Source of the DNA: Prochlorococcus sp. AG-459-O09
GTDB lineage: Bacteria; Cyanobacteriota; Cyanobacteriia; PCC-6307; Cyanobiaceae
Direction of reading: 5' to 3'
Length of the DNA stretch: 64,000 nucleotides
Assembly (NCBI GenBank): GCA_003211955.1
Contig: QCRH01000004.1
Span: 1-64,000 of the forward strand
The translations under genes were made by a program, and so were the position numbers. The notes beneath the pieces are model-generated. The model had not been told where the DNA came from, did not search any database, and saw nothing but the letters and a program-made list of their open reading frames with translations. Shown one piece after another: positions 48,229 to 58,302 of this stretch (positions within the stretch are counted from its first letter, which is position 1; each line of letters begins with the position of its first letter).

Positions 48229-49453
48229 GAATATCTCAATAAAAGAAGCCTTAGGCATGGCCACAAAAACATTAGTTTCGAACAAATTGAGAAGTTCGTT
48301 AACAATGCTGGGGATAATTATAGGAAATGCTTCAGTTATTACACTTGTTGGACTTGGTAGAGGTGCTCAAACACTAGCAAAAAACCAATTAAGTAATTTA
48401 GGTGCCAATGTTTTATTCATTGTTCCCGGAAATAATGACACAAGAAGAAGAGGTATTTCATTTCCTAAAAACCTAGTTTTAGAAGATGCAACAGCAATAA
48501 GCAATCAAGTACCAACAGTTAAAAAAGTAGCTCCTCAAATCTCTGCTAACGAAATAGTGCAATCAAATTCTAAAAGTTTAAATATATCAATTGCTGGAGT
48601 TACTCCTGAATTTCTTGAAGTAAGAAGCTTTGAAGTAGATAAGGGTAGATTTATATCAAAAAGTGATGTTAATAGTGCAAGAAGTTATGTTGTAATAGGT
48701 CCTGATCTTAAAGACGAATTTTTCAAAGATAAATCTTCATCACTTGGAAAAAAAATCAGAATTAAAGACCACACTTATGAAATTATCGGTATATTAAAAC
48801 CAAAAGGTGCAGTATTTGGAAGTAATCAAGACAAAAATGCATATATTCCATTAACCACCATGGTCAATAGGATTACAGGGAAGGACCCTACTTATGGAGT
48901 AAGTTTAAGCTTCATTAGTGTTGAAGCGATAGATAAAAATGCTACTAGTGCCGCTAAATTTCAGATTACTAACTTATTAAGGCAAAGACATAAAATAATT
49001 AGAGATGATGACTTTGCGGTTAGATCACAAGAAGATGCATTGAATATAGTAACTAACATAACAAGTGGGCTAACTTTTTTATTGGCTGGTATAGGGGCAG
49101 TATCTTTAGTGGTTGGAGGAATAGGAATCATGAATATAATGCTCGTTTCTGTAAGCGAAAGGACTGAAGAGATTGGACTTAGAAAAGCAATAGGAGCTAA
49201 ACAGTCAGATATATTAGTTCAATTTTTAATCGAGGCATTGATTTTGTCAACAATTGGAGGATTAATTGGAACAACGACTGGATTATCAGGTGTTTTTCTT
49301 TTATCTCTGATAACACCTCTTCCTGCATCAGTAGGAATTACAACTACTTTTTCCACCATGATCATTTCAGGATCAATAGGTTTAATCTTTGGCGTATTAC
49401 CTGCAAAAAGAGCTTCTAAGTTAGATCCAATTGTTGCATTGAGAAGTTTATGA
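48221..49453 (+). CDS. ABC transporter permease, MacB/FtsX type
   Basis: KLRSSLTMLGIIIGNASVITLVGLGRGAQ; GGIGIMNIMLVSVSERTEEIGLRKAIGAK. Confidence 0.92.
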   Translation: MSRNISIKEALGMATKTLVSNKLRSSLTMLGIIIGNASVITLVGLGRGAQTLAKNQLSNLGANVLFIVPGNNDTRRRGISFPKNLVLEDATAISNQVPTVKKVAPQISANEIVQSNSKSLNISIAGVTPEFLEVRSFEVDKGRFISKSDVNSARSYVVIGPDLKDEFFKDKSSSLGKKIRIKDHTYEIIGILKPKGAVFGSNQDKNAYIPLTTMVNRITGKDPTYGVSLSFISVEAIDKNATSAAKFQITNLLRQRHKIIRDDDFAVRSQEDALNIVTNITSGLTFLLAGIGAVSLVVGGIGIMNIMLVSVSERTEEIGLRKAIGAKQSDILVQFLIEALILSTIGGLIGTTTGLSGVFLLSLITPLPASVGITTTFSTMIISGSIGLIFGVLPAKRASKLDPIVALRSL

Positions 49454-49467
49454 ATTAATTTATAATA

Positions 49468-50037
49468 ATGCTCAATTTTTATAAATTAATTGAGATACTG
49501 GTAAGTCTTCAATTACTAGTAATAACGTCAATGTTACCTGTTTATATTCCACTACCTTTTATATATAAATCTAGTAATAACTTTGAGTTTCCTATCACAT
49601 GGCAAATTCCGACCATAATTTTATTAACACTTATATTTCATAAAAAAGTTGTTTTCAGAGCATTTTCTATATATATAATTTTGGGGGTATTTATATTACC
49701 TGTCTTTCATCAAGGAGGTTCAATAGGTTATTTGCTCACTCCAAATTTTGGTTATTTATTAGGTTTATATCCATTAATAAAAATAATTGATAATTTAAAT
49801 AATAAAAATAAAATAAATATTGGAAACTTTTTAAAAAATGGATTTTTAGCAATAGGTGCTATGCATTTAACTGGAATATTTTACAACTTCATACAAATTA
49901 TTTTCTACAGTCAATTTAATTTATTTTTATATAATTTAGGAAAATACTCATTAGGTAAGATTGGATATCATTTTTTAATGCTTCTTCCACTTTTATTACT
50001 TATTAAACCCATAGAACGTTTAAAACGTAGTAAATAA
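49468..50037 (+). CDS. bioY: BioY family transporter component
   Basis: Membrane protein; YIILGVFILPVFHQGGSIGYLLTPNFGYLLGLYP matches the BioY pattern. Confidence 0.8.
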   Translation: MLNFYKLIEILVSLQLLVITSMLPVYIPLPFIYKSSNNFEFPITWQIPTIILLTLIFHKKVVFRAFSIYIILGVFILPVFHQGGSIGYLLTPNFGYLLGLYPLIKIIDNLNNKNKINIGNFLKNGFLAIGAMHLTGIFYNFIQIIFYSQFNLFLYNLGKYSLGKIGYHFLMLLPLLLLIKPIERLKRSK

Positions 50038-50495
50038 TGATTAATAAAATACAAACAAAAATATATTTTTTATTACTAAGTATTTTTATTGTTCTAATAG
50101 ATCAATTTACGAAATATTTAATGTTTTATAATAAAAAATTATTTATTAATAAAGATTTACTTTTTTTCAAATTAGACTTTGTAAAAAATTACGGAGCAGC
50201 ATTCAACATATTTAGTGGTAGTAGAATATTTTTATCTTTAATAAGTATTTTGTTTTCAATATTACTTATTTATTTAATATTTAGGAAAAATACTTTAAAC
50301 TCATTAGATCTATATTCTTACAGCTTTATACTTGGGGGAACTATGGGCAATGGTATAGATAGAATATATAAAGGTTTTGTGGTTGATTTTATAAATTTAA
50401 ATATTATAAATTTTCCAGTATTTAATATTGCTGATATATCTATTAATATTGGGTTTATTTTTTTACTGTATAACATTTTTAAAAATAATCGATAA
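50037..50495 (+). CDS. lspA: signal peptidase II
   Basis: IDQFTKYLMF; VKNYGAAFNIFSG; GNGIDRIYKGFVVDFINL...FPVFNIADISINIG. Confidence 0.94.
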   Translation: MINKIQTKIYFLLLSIFIVLIDQFTKYLMFYNKKLFINKDLLFFKLDFVKNYGAAFNIFSGSRIFLSLISILFSILLIYLIFRKNTLNSLDLYSYSFILGGTMGNGIDRIYKGFVVDFINLNIINFPVFNIADISINIGFIFLLYNIFKNNR

Positions 50496-50496
50496 A

Positions 50497-51996
50497 ATGA
50501 ATTACTTGAAATTTAGGTATATAAAATATATATTATTAATATTATTTCTATATATTTTATTTTCGATATTTATAAGAATAGTAAATATTTATACCCTTAT
50601 ATTTTTAATAATAATTATTTATATCTTTTATAATATTGATAAAAAATCATTCAAAAAAATAGTTTATAAAATTATATATAAAAATAAAAAAAATACACTT
50701 TCATTCAAAAATACATATGGTGCTGCCAAGATAAGTTTGGAAGGGGTCGAGAAAATTAATAAAAAAATTTACGATAAAGTAAAAGTTGAACTTTTAAATT
50801 ACCAAAAAGACAAACTAGAGTCTCAATTAAAAACAGGAGATTATAAAGTTACTCTTTTTGGAGCAGGTTCCTCAGGAAAAACATCCATAGCAAGATCTTT
50901 ATTAAAAAATATTATTGGACAAACTTCCGCAAAAATAGGAACAACAAAAAAAATTAATAGCTATAAAATTCGCATCCCAATTTTAAAAAGAAACATTAAT
51001 ATAATTGATACTCCGGGTTTATTCGAACCATCTAAATTAGGAGAAGAAAGAGAAAAAGCAACAATTATACAAGCATCAAATTCCGACTTAGTTCTCTTTG
51101 TGTTAGATCAGGACATAAATAAATACGAAAACTATCTAATTAAAGAATTATTAAAATTAAGAAAAAAAATAATAATAGTTCTAAATAAATGTGATTTGAG
51201 GTCTAAAGATGAAAATAACCTCATCAAAGAAAATATAATATCTATGACTTCCGCTAGAAAAAATAGAATTTCTGTTGTTCAAACAATTGCTGTACCTCAA
51301 CAATCTCCCTATATAAAAACAGATGCTTTAAATTTAGTTCCAGAGGTAGGAAGTTTATTTAGAGAAATAATTGAAACGCTCGATAATAATGGTGAAGAGT
51401 TATTGGCGGATAATATTCTTTTTCGCTCAAATATGTTAGGTATTAAAAGTAAAAATTTCGTACAAGAACAAAGATATTTAATGTCAAATAAAGTGATTAA
51501 TAAATATATGTGGATAACAGGAGGGGTAATACTAGTTAATCCATTACCAGCTGTAGATTTCCTTACTACTACATCCGTAAACCTTCAAATGATAATGGAA
51601 TTATCAAAAATATATGAAATAAAGCTTACAAAAAAAGATGCAAAAAATTTAGCGACTTCATTGTTAAGCGCATTGGCTAAACAAGGAATACTAAAAGGGG
51701 GTCTTGCCATTCTTTCTCCTGCTTTATCTACAAGCTTGACTAAAATTATATTATCTAAATCTATACAATCAGTTACAGCAGGCTGGTTAATAAGAATAGT
51801 AGGACTAAGTTTGATTGAATATTTTAAAAATGGGCAAGATTGGGGAGATGGAGGAATCCAAGAAGTAGTAGATAAGATCTATAGAATAAGTAAGAGAGAG
51901 GACATTTTAAATAACTTCGTAAGAGAAGCTATTTCAAAAATTGAAATGAAAAAGTATTTTAAATCAAATAAAAGTTTGCCTCCATTTACTATGTAA
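50497..51996 (+). CDS. membrane-associated GTPase with DUF697-like C-terminus
   Basis: N-term TM; G1 GAGSSGKTS, G3 DTPGL, G4 NKCD; C-term hydrophobic domain. Start at MNYLKFRYIKY. Confidence 0.85.
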   Translation: MNYLKFRYIKYILLILFLYILFSIFIRIVNIYTLIFLIIIIYIFYNIDKKSFKKIVYKIIYKNKKNTLSFKNTYGAAKISLEGVEKINKKIYDKVKVELLNYQKDKLESQLKTGDYKVTLFGAGSSGKTSIARSLLKNIIGQTSAKIGTTKKINSYKIRIPILKRNINIIDTPGLFEPSKLGEEREKATIIQASNSDLVLFVLDQDINKYENYLIKELLKLRKKIIIVLNKCDLRSKDENNLIKENIISMTSARKNRISVVQTIAVPQQSPYIKTDALNLVPEVGSLFREIIETLDNNGEELLADNILFRSNMLGIKSKNFVQEQRYLMSNKVINKYMWITGGVILVNPLPAVDFLTTTSVNLQMIMELSKIYEIKLTKKDAKNLATSLLSALAKQGILKGGLAILSPALSTSLTKIILSKSIQSVTAGWLIRIVGLSLIEYFKNGQDWGDGGIQEVVDKIYRISKREDILNNFVREAISKIEMKKYFKSNKSLPPFTM

Positions 51997-52126
51997 AGTT
52001 GGATAATTGATCATTTAGATAAGTTCTGAAATCAAAGATAGTTATTAATAGTAAATAAGCAATACAAATAGCTATAGATATAAACCCTGTTGCCATTGCA
52101 ATAATTTTTGGTCTACCCATATTCAT
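51989..52126 (-). CDS. small single-TM membrane protein (45 aa)
   Basis: MNMGRPKIIAMATGFISIAICIAYLLLITIFDFRTYLNDQLSNFT*; below ORF-track cut-off; sits directly upstream of the decarboxylase on the same strand. Confidence 0.6.
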   Translation of the reverse strand: MNMGRPKIIAMATGFISIAICIAYLLLITIFDFRTYLNDQLSNFT

Positions 52127-52129
52127 AAA

Positions 52130-53515
52130 TTAGTTATCTAAAAGTCTCAAAAGTTCTTCAATATGAGATTCCTTTGTATTGTAATTGCCCATGACAACCC
52201 TTAAAAAATATCTACCTTTAAATTTTGGTCTAGAAAGCATAAAATTATTGTTAATTAGTTCATTAACTTTAGTTTGAGTCCATGTATCAGAGTCTTCTGA
52301 CTTAAGTTTCTTTGGTATAAATGAAACAATATGAAGAGGACCTGAAAATATATCAAATTTATTCTTACTGATATTTTTTATAAAAAAATCTTTTCTTTTT
52401 ATTGATGATTTTAATATATTTTCTATTCCATTCAGACCTAAAAAACGTAACCCAAGCCATAGTTTGATAACCTCTGCCGGTCTAGAACCTTGTATGCCAA
52501 TTTCTCCTCTATTTATAATATTTTTTTTTGATGATATATATGGTAGTCCAGTATTAAAAGTATTTTCTAAAGTACTCATATTTGAAACTAATAACAAAGA
52601 TGAAGTCTTTGTAATGCCAATGATTTTTTGCGGATTTATAGTTATCGAATTAGCCTGATTAATATTATTAAGACCTTTTATTGGAATAGAGGTTACAGCA
52701 AAAATGCCTCCAATAGAGCCATCGATATGTAGCCATATATTTCTTTCTTTACATATTTCACTTATTTCTTTAATAGGATCAATGGCTCCTCTTACAGTTG
52801 TCCCAAGTGTGGCAACAATAGCAAATATTTTTTTATTTTCTAATGTACATTTATCTAAAGACTTTCTGAGATCGTTTATGTCCATTCTACCTTGATTATC
52901 AGTTTTAATCCTGACAAGATTGGTAGTATCAAGACCCATTACTCTTATACATTTAACGAAGGAAGAATGAGCATCTTCACTAACAAGTAATGCAGAATTG
53001 GGATCTGAACCTAATCCAGAATTATGTCTAGCTGCAATAAGTGCATTCAAATTACTTAAAGTGCCTCCGCTAGCAGCTATACCTCCTGAAGAATCATTAA
53101 ACCCTATTTTCTTTGCAAACCATTTGCATAATGATTCCTCAAGCAAAGTAACACTTGGAGAAAGCTCGTAAGCAAGAAGATTATTATTTAAACCAGCAGC
53201 AATTAAATCGCCTAAAATAGAAAAAATCAAAGGTGGGGGATCTAGATGAGCTAGAGAGCCCGGATGAACTGGATTAAATGAATTTTTTAAAAGGGATTGA
53301 ATCTCATGAAACAAATCTTCTGTGGAATTACCTTCCTCATCAGGCATTAAGCACTTAAAATTCTCGTCAAATGGTAATGGACCATATTTATCGGCTTTAG
53401 AGAACCAATCACAAAGAATTTTAGTTGCTCTATTTACGAGAGTAATTAAGTTTTCGTTAGTCCCTAAATAAGAAGGGAAGTATATATCTTTTTTATTAAT
53501 TAAATCTTCAGTCAT
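52130..53515 (-). CDS. group II PLP-dependent decarboxylase (glutamate/diaminobutyrate/aromatic family)
   Basis: GSLAHLDPPPLIFSILGDLIAAGLN; GGIAASGGTLSNLNALIAAR; WLHIDGSIGG; NPQKIIGITKT (PLP Lys region). Confidence 0.88.
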   Translation of the reverse strand: MTEDLINKKDIYFPSYLGTNENLITLVNRATKILCDWFSKADKYGPLPFDENFKCLMPDEEGNSTEDLFHEIQSLLKNSFNPVHPGSLAHLDPPPLIFSILGDLIAAGLNNNLLAYELSPSVTLLEESLCKWFAKKIGFNDSSGGIAASGGTLSNLNALIAARHNSGLGSDPNSALLVSEDAHSSFVKCIRVMGLDTTNLVRIKTDNQGRMDINDLRKSLDKCTLENKKIFAIVATLGTTVRGAIDPIKEISEICKERNIWLHIDGSIGGIFAVTSIPIKGLNNINQANSITINPQKIIGITKTSSLLLVSNMSTLENTFNTGLPYISSKKNIINRGEIGIQGSRPAEVIKLWLGLRFLGLNGIENILKSSIKRKDFFIKNISKNKFDIFSGPLHIVSFIPKKLKSEDSDTWTQTKVNELINNNFMLSRPKFKGRYFLRVVMGNYNTKESHIEELLRLLDN

Positions 53516-53558
53516 CAGATAAGATATCTATTAATAAGTTTATTCTCAATATTGGTAA

Positions 53559-54074
53559 ATGAGGTATATTTTTGAAAATGTAAAAAGTAATTATGATGAA
53601 CAGAAAGGGATAAATTTTTCAAAATACTCTAGATGGATGAATTCCATTTTAAGAAGATCAGAAGAAATTGGAAAAGTTGAGTTACCAATCTGTTCAATAA
53701 TTTTAGATGATAGAGGGAGATGTATTGGAAGAGGGGTTAACAGGAGAAATATGAATAAAGATCCATTAGGTCATGCTGAAATAATGGCACTAAGGCAGGC
53801 ATCTCTAATAAAAAATGATTGGAGATTTAATGAATGTATCATTATCACAAATTTAGAACCATGTACCATGTGTGCATCAGCACTTATTCAAGCAAGGATG
53901 GGTAAAGTAGTGTTTGGTGCCTACGATAAGAAAAGAGGTGGATTAGGCGGCTCAATTGACTTATCAAAGCATAAAAGTTCTCATCACAAAATGGAAATTG
54001 TAGGTGGTATTTTAGAAGACGAATGCAGTCAAGTTTTACAATTATGGTTTAAAAAGTTGAGGACTCAAAAATAG
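53559..54074 (+). CDS. tadA: tRNA-specific adenosine deaminase
   Basis: DPLGHAEIMALRQA; LEPCTMCASALIQARMGKVVFGAYDKKRGGLGG. Confidence 0.93.
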   Translation: MRYIFENVKSNYDEQKGINFSKYSRWMNSILRRSEEIGKVELPICSIILDDRGRCIGRGVNRRNMNKDPLGHAEIMALRQASLIKNDWRFNECIIITNLEPCTMCASALIQARMGKVVFGAYDKKRGGLGGSIDLSKHKSSHHKMEIVGGILEDECSQVLQLWFKKLRTQK

Positions 54075-55233
54075 AATATTTTTTTAACTCAGTATCAAAT
54101 AGGTTTAATAATCTGTCTACATTCTCCTCACTTGAGTTAAAGCCCATTAATCCAATGCGCCAAACCTTACCAGACAATTCTCCAAGTCCATTTCCTATTT
54201 CTATTCCAAAGTTTCTTAAAAGATGATTTCTAAAACCATCTCCATCAACTGCAGGTGGGATCTTAACTGTTGTAAGAGTTGGCAATCGATAATCCTCTGA
54301 TACATGTAATTCCATGCCTAGACTTTCTAAACCATTCCAAAGTTTCTTCGCATTTTTATTATGCCTATTCCAAACATTCTCTAAACCTTCATTTGCAATT
54401 AATCGTAAACCTTCTCGAATAGCAAAATTCATATTTACAGGGGCAGTGTGATGGTAAACGCGATCAGAACCCCAATATTTATTTAAAAGGGATAAATCTA
54501 AATACCAGTTAGGGACTTTTGTTTTTCTTGAACTTAGTTTTTCTTCAGCTCTATCATTCATTGTAAAAGGACTTAATCCAGGCGGGCAGCTTAATCCTTT
54601 CTGGCTACAACTATACGCTAAATCTATTTTCCATTCATCTATCAATAGTTTTAGAGCACCAAGGGAAGTAACTGCGTCAACTAAAAACAAGCAGTTATTT
54701 TTTCTACATACATCACCAATACCATCAAGAGGTTGTAAAACCCCACTAGAAGTTTCAGCGTGAACAATAGCAAATATAGCTGGTTTTTTAGTCTCTATTT
54801 CATACTTAATTTCATCATAAGAAAAAGATTCACCCCAAGGTTTTTCCATAACAGATAAATCTGCTTTGTATCTAGTTGCCATATCAACTAATCTGTCTCC
54901 AAAATATCCTTTTTTAGCGATAAGAATTTTTTCTCCTTCCTCTATAAAATTCGCTATTGAGGCTTCCATAGCTGCACTTCCAGTACCACTCATTGGAAGA
55001 GTCAGACGATTATTGCATTGCCAGGTATATCTTAGAAGTTGTTGAACATCAGACATCAATGAAATATATGCTTCATCTAAATGACCAATTGGATTTAGGG
55101 AAAGAGCATTTAGAACTTCTGGATGTGCATTAGAAGGACCAGGACCTAATAAAAGTCTGGAGGGAACATAAGTCTTTGAGAAATGAGATAAATTCTCTTC
55201 ATTTAAAGCCGAAATAAGTTTTGCTTCTGTCAA
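54049..55233 (-). CDS. serine-pyruvate / alanine-glyoxylate aminotransferase family
   Basis: LLGPGPSNAHPEVLNAL; SGTGSAAMEASIANFIEEGEKILIA; SCSQKGLSCPPGLSPF. Confidence 0.93.
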   Translation of the reverse strand: MTEAKLISALNEENLSHFSKTYVPSRLLLGPGPSNAHPEVLNALSLNPIGHLDEAYISLMSDVQQLLRYTWQCNNRLTLPMSGTGSAAMEASIANFIEEGEKILIAKKGYFGDRLVDMATRYKADLSVMEKPWGESFSYDEIKYEIETKKPAIFAIVHAETSSGVLQPLDGIGDVCRKNNCLFLVDAVTSLGALKLLIDEWKIDLAYSCSQKGLSCPPGLSPFTMNDRAEEKLSSRKTKVPNWYLDLSLLNKYWGSDRVYHHTAPVNMNFAIREGLRLIANEGLENVWNRHNKNAKKLWNGLESLGMELHVSEDYRLPTLTTVKIPPAVDGDGFRNHLLRNFGIEIGNGLGELSGKVWRIGLMGFNSSEENVDRLLNLFDTELKKYSIFESSTF

Positions 55234-55383
55234 AGCATTACATTCAATTACTTTTAAACTAAACTAATATCTCCACATAAGCGATATTTATTTAAAGAAA
55301 TTCATTCAATTTAAATATTTAGGTAAACAATTATTAAACTTATGACTTGAAACACTAAAAGAAGTCATCTAGTCTTAAAAAAA

Positions 55384-55425
55384 GTTACCGTTGATACATA
55401 ACAAGAATCATCAAGTTATTAATTT
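55384..55425 (+). promoter_or_regulatory. Probable NtcA-activated promoter of glnA
   Basis: GTT-ACCGTTGA-TAC (55384-55397), exactly 22 nt, then TAATTT (55420-55425). Fits GTA-N8-TAC-N22-TAN3T apart from one substitution. Confidence 0.75.
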
Positions 55426-55446
55426 CATATAAGGTATTACAAAATT

Positions 55447-56868
55447 ATGTCTAAATCTCCTCAAGATGTTTTAAGTCAAATTAAAGACGAAGAAATTGAA
55501 CTCATCGATTTAAAATTCACAGATATTCATGGAAAATGGCAACATTTAACTCTTACATCAGACATGATAGAGGAGGATTCTTTTACAGAAGGCTTAGCAT
55601 TTGATGGCTCATCAATAAGAGGTTGGAAAGCAATTAATGCTTCGGATATGTCAATGGTGCCCGATGCAAGTACTGCTTGGATAGATCCTTTTTATAAACA
55701 TAAAACTCTAAGTATGATTTGCTCTATTCAAGAACCAAGAAGCGGAGAGCCTTATGATAGATGTCCAAGAGCATTAGCTCAAAAGGCATTAAAATATTTA
55801 GACTCAACTGGTATAGCAGATACTGCATTTTTTGGACCAGAGCCAGAATTCTTTTTATTTGATGATGTTAGATATGACTCTAAAGAAGGAGGTTGTTTTT
55901 ATAGTGTAGATACTATTGAAGCACCATGGAATACAGGGAGAATTGAAGAAGGTGGAAACTTAGGATACAAAATACAATATAAAGAAGGATATTTTCCAGT
56001 AGCTCCAAATGATACTGCGCAAGATATCAGATCTGAGATGCTTCTTCTTATGGGTGAATTAGGTATCCCTACCGAAAAACATCATCATGAAGTTGCTGGT
56101 GCCGGCCAACACGAGCTTGGAATGAAATTTGATTCTTTAATAAATGCTGCTGATAACGTTATGACTTATAAATACGTTGTCAGAAATGTTGCAAAAAAAT
56201 ATGGAAAAACTGCAACATTTATGCCAAAGCCTGTTTTTAACGATAACGGAACCGGAATGCATGTTCACCAAAGTTTATGGAAGAGTGGACAACCACTATT
56301 TTTCGGTGAGGGAGCATATGCAAATTTATCTCAAACAGCAAGATGGTACATCGGAGGAATACTTAAACACGCACCTTCATTCTTAGCATTTACTAACCCA
56401 ACTACAAATAGTTATAAACGATTAGTCCCAGGATTCGAAGCACCTGTAAATCTAGTTTATTCTGAGGGTAATAGATCAGCTGCAGTAAGAATACCTTTAA
56501 CAGGTCCAAGCCCTAAAGCTAAAAGATTAGAATTCAGATCAGGTGACGCACTTGCAAATCCTTACTTAGCATTCTCTGTAATGATGCTTGCTGGTATTGA
56601 TGGAATTAAAAATCAAATTGATCCTGGTGATGGAGTTGATGTAGATTTATTTGAACTACCAGCCGATGAACTTGCAAAAATTGATACAGTCCCTTCATCC
56701 CTAAATGACTCACTTAATGCGCTAAAAGCAGATAAGGATTATCTATTAGCTGGTGGAGTATTTACTGAAGATTTTATTGATAACTTTATCGATATAAAAT
56801 ACGAAGAGGTACAACAACTAAGACAAAGGCCTCATCCCCATGAATTCTTCATGTATTACGATGCATAA
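55447..56868 (+). CDS. glnA: glutamine synthetase type I
   Basis: [56 protein letters not shown]; adenylylation-loop-like [13 protein letters not shown]. Confidence 0.98.
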   Translation: MSKSPQDVLSQIKDEEIELIDLKFTDIHGKWQHLTLTSDMIEEDSFTEGLAFDGSSIRGWKAINASDMSMVPDASTAWIDPFYKHKTLSMICSIQEPRSGEPYDRCPRALAQKALKYLDSTGIADTAFFGPEPEFFLFDDVRYDSKEGGCFYSVDTIEAPWNTGRIEEGGNLGYKIQYKEGYFPVAPNDTAQDIRSEMLLLMGELGIPTEKHHHEVAGAGQHELGMKFDSLINAADNVMTYKYVVRNVAKKYGKTATFMPKPVFNDNGTGMHVHQSLWKSGQPLFFGEGAYANLSQTARWYIGGILKHAPSFLAFTNPTTNSYKRLVPGFEAPVNLVYSEGNRSAAVRIPLTGPSPKAKRLEFRSGDALANPYLAFSVMMLAGIDGIKNQIDPGDGVDVDLFELPADELAKIDTVPSSLNDSLNALKADKDYLLAGGVFTEDFIDNFIDIKYEEVQQLRQRPHPHEFFMYYDA

Positions 56869-56893
56869 TTTAAAGAACGAATTAGTTTAAATT

Positions 56894-56942
56894 AATCAAT
56901 TTGAGAAATATCACAATATATTCTCAAATTGATTTTTTTTTT
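56894..56942 (+). terminator. Rho-independent terminator after glnA
   Basis: AATCAATTTGAGAA-N13-TTCTCAAATTGATT perfect 14-bp stem followed by a T tract. Confidence 0.88.
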
Positions 56943-56970
56943 GTTGGAATATAAATATATAAATTGAAAA

Positions 56971-58026
56971 ATGGCTAGAGAATCTATTTCAAAAATTGCA
57001 TATAAAACGCTACAACAAAGTAAAAGCATTGCAGGTTTCGCTCACAAGCAGATCAGTTCAAGATTAATGAATTTCATTCTGCCCGATTCAAAGCTTGAAA
57101 ATTTTAATATAGATAAGGATCTTCTAATGCAAATCCAAAATTCAATGGATATCTTAAGAGAAGAAGATTGGAATGATGCAGAAAAAAATATATATCCAAA
57201 AAAGTTATTATTTGACGAACCATGGCTTAGATATTTAACTCAATATCCTAAAATTTGGCTCGATATGCCTAATACATGGGATAGACGCAGAAAACAAAAC
57301 TTTGATGATCTCCCAAAATCAATTGATAAAGATAATTATCCTCAATATTACTTGAGGAATTTTCATCATCAAACAGATGGTTATTTATCAGATTTTTCAG
57401 CTAGCATTTATGACCTACAAGTAGAGATACTTTTCAATGGAAGTGCCGACTCAATGAGGAGAAGAATAATTAAACCAATAAAAGAAGGACTTGAAATTTT
57501 TAGCGGTAGAAAAAAAAGTTCTATAAAAATACTCGATGTGGCTACAGGATCAGGAAGAACATTAAAACAATTAAGAGCCGCATTTCCTAAAGAAAAAATT
57601 ACAGGAATTGATTTATCTGATTCATACTTAAAAGAAGCAAGTAGATATATTTCAGATTTAGATGGAGATTTAATTCAGTTAATAAAAGGTAATGCTGAGG
57701 AATTACCTTTTAAAAATGATAGTTTTCAATGCATATCTTGTGTTTACTTATTTCATGAATTACCTAATACAATTAGAGCTAAAGTATTAAATGAATTTTT
57801 TAGAGTTCTTGAACCTGGGGGGATATTAGTTCTAGCTGATTCAATTCAAATAAGTGATTCACCTGACTTTACATCTGTAATGGAAAGTTTCTATAAATCT
57901 TTTCATGAGCCTTTTTATCGTGATTACATAAAAGAGGATATAGATTCTAAAATTGAGGATGTAGGGTTTAAAGATGTAAAATCAAATTCTTTTTTTATGA
58001 CCAAAGTATGGTCTGCTGTAAAGTAA
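56971..58026 (+). CDS. SAM-dependent class I methyltransferase
   Basis: IKILDVATGSGRTLKQLRAAFP; GIDLSDSYLKEA; FHELPNTIRAKVLNEFFRVLEPGGILVLAD. Confidence 0.9.
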   Translation: MARESISKIAYKTLQQSKSIAGFAHKQISSRLMNFILPDSKLENFNIDKDLLMQIQNSMDILREEDWNDAEKNIYPKKLLFDEPWLRYLTQYPKIWLDMPNTWDRRRKQNFDDLPKSIDKDNYPQYYLRNFHHQTDGYLSDFSASIYDLQVEILFNGSADSMRRRIIKPIKEGLEIFSGRKKSSIKILDVATGSGRTLKQLRAAFPKEKITGIDLSDSYLKEASRYISDLDGDLIQLIKGNAEELPFKNDSFQCISCVYLFHELPNTIRAKVLNEFFRVLEPGGILVLADSIQISDSPDFTSVMESFYKSFHEPFYRDYIKEDIDSKIEDVGFKDVKSNSFFMTKVWSAVK

Positions 58027-58038
58027 ATAAAAACTTCT

Positions 58039-58302
58039 ATGACTTATTGGGATAAAGATACTATTCAGCTTGTTCAAAGACTTAATGACAAATTAAAACT
58101 TGATCATTCTAGATGGCATAAAGATAAAGGAAATAAGTATAAACGATCTGCAGAACTAATTTCTGCGGGATTATGTCATTTAATAATTTCTTGTCATGAG
58201 AAGGAAACTATTGAGTATATAGAAGAAAGTATTAAATGGTTAAAAGAAATTAATGTAGATCAACCTTGCCCTAGTAAAAATCACCTTTTTAAAGCCAACT
58301 GA
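58039..58302 (+). CDS. conserved hypothetical protein
   Basis: 87 aa MTYWDKDTIQLVQRLNDKLKLDHSRWHKDKGNKYKRSAELISAGLCHLI... Confidence 0.7.
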   Translation: MTYWDKDTIQLVQRLNDKLKLDHSRWHKDKGNKYKRSAELISAGLCHLIISCHEKETIEYIEESIKWLKEINVDQPCPSKNHLFKAN

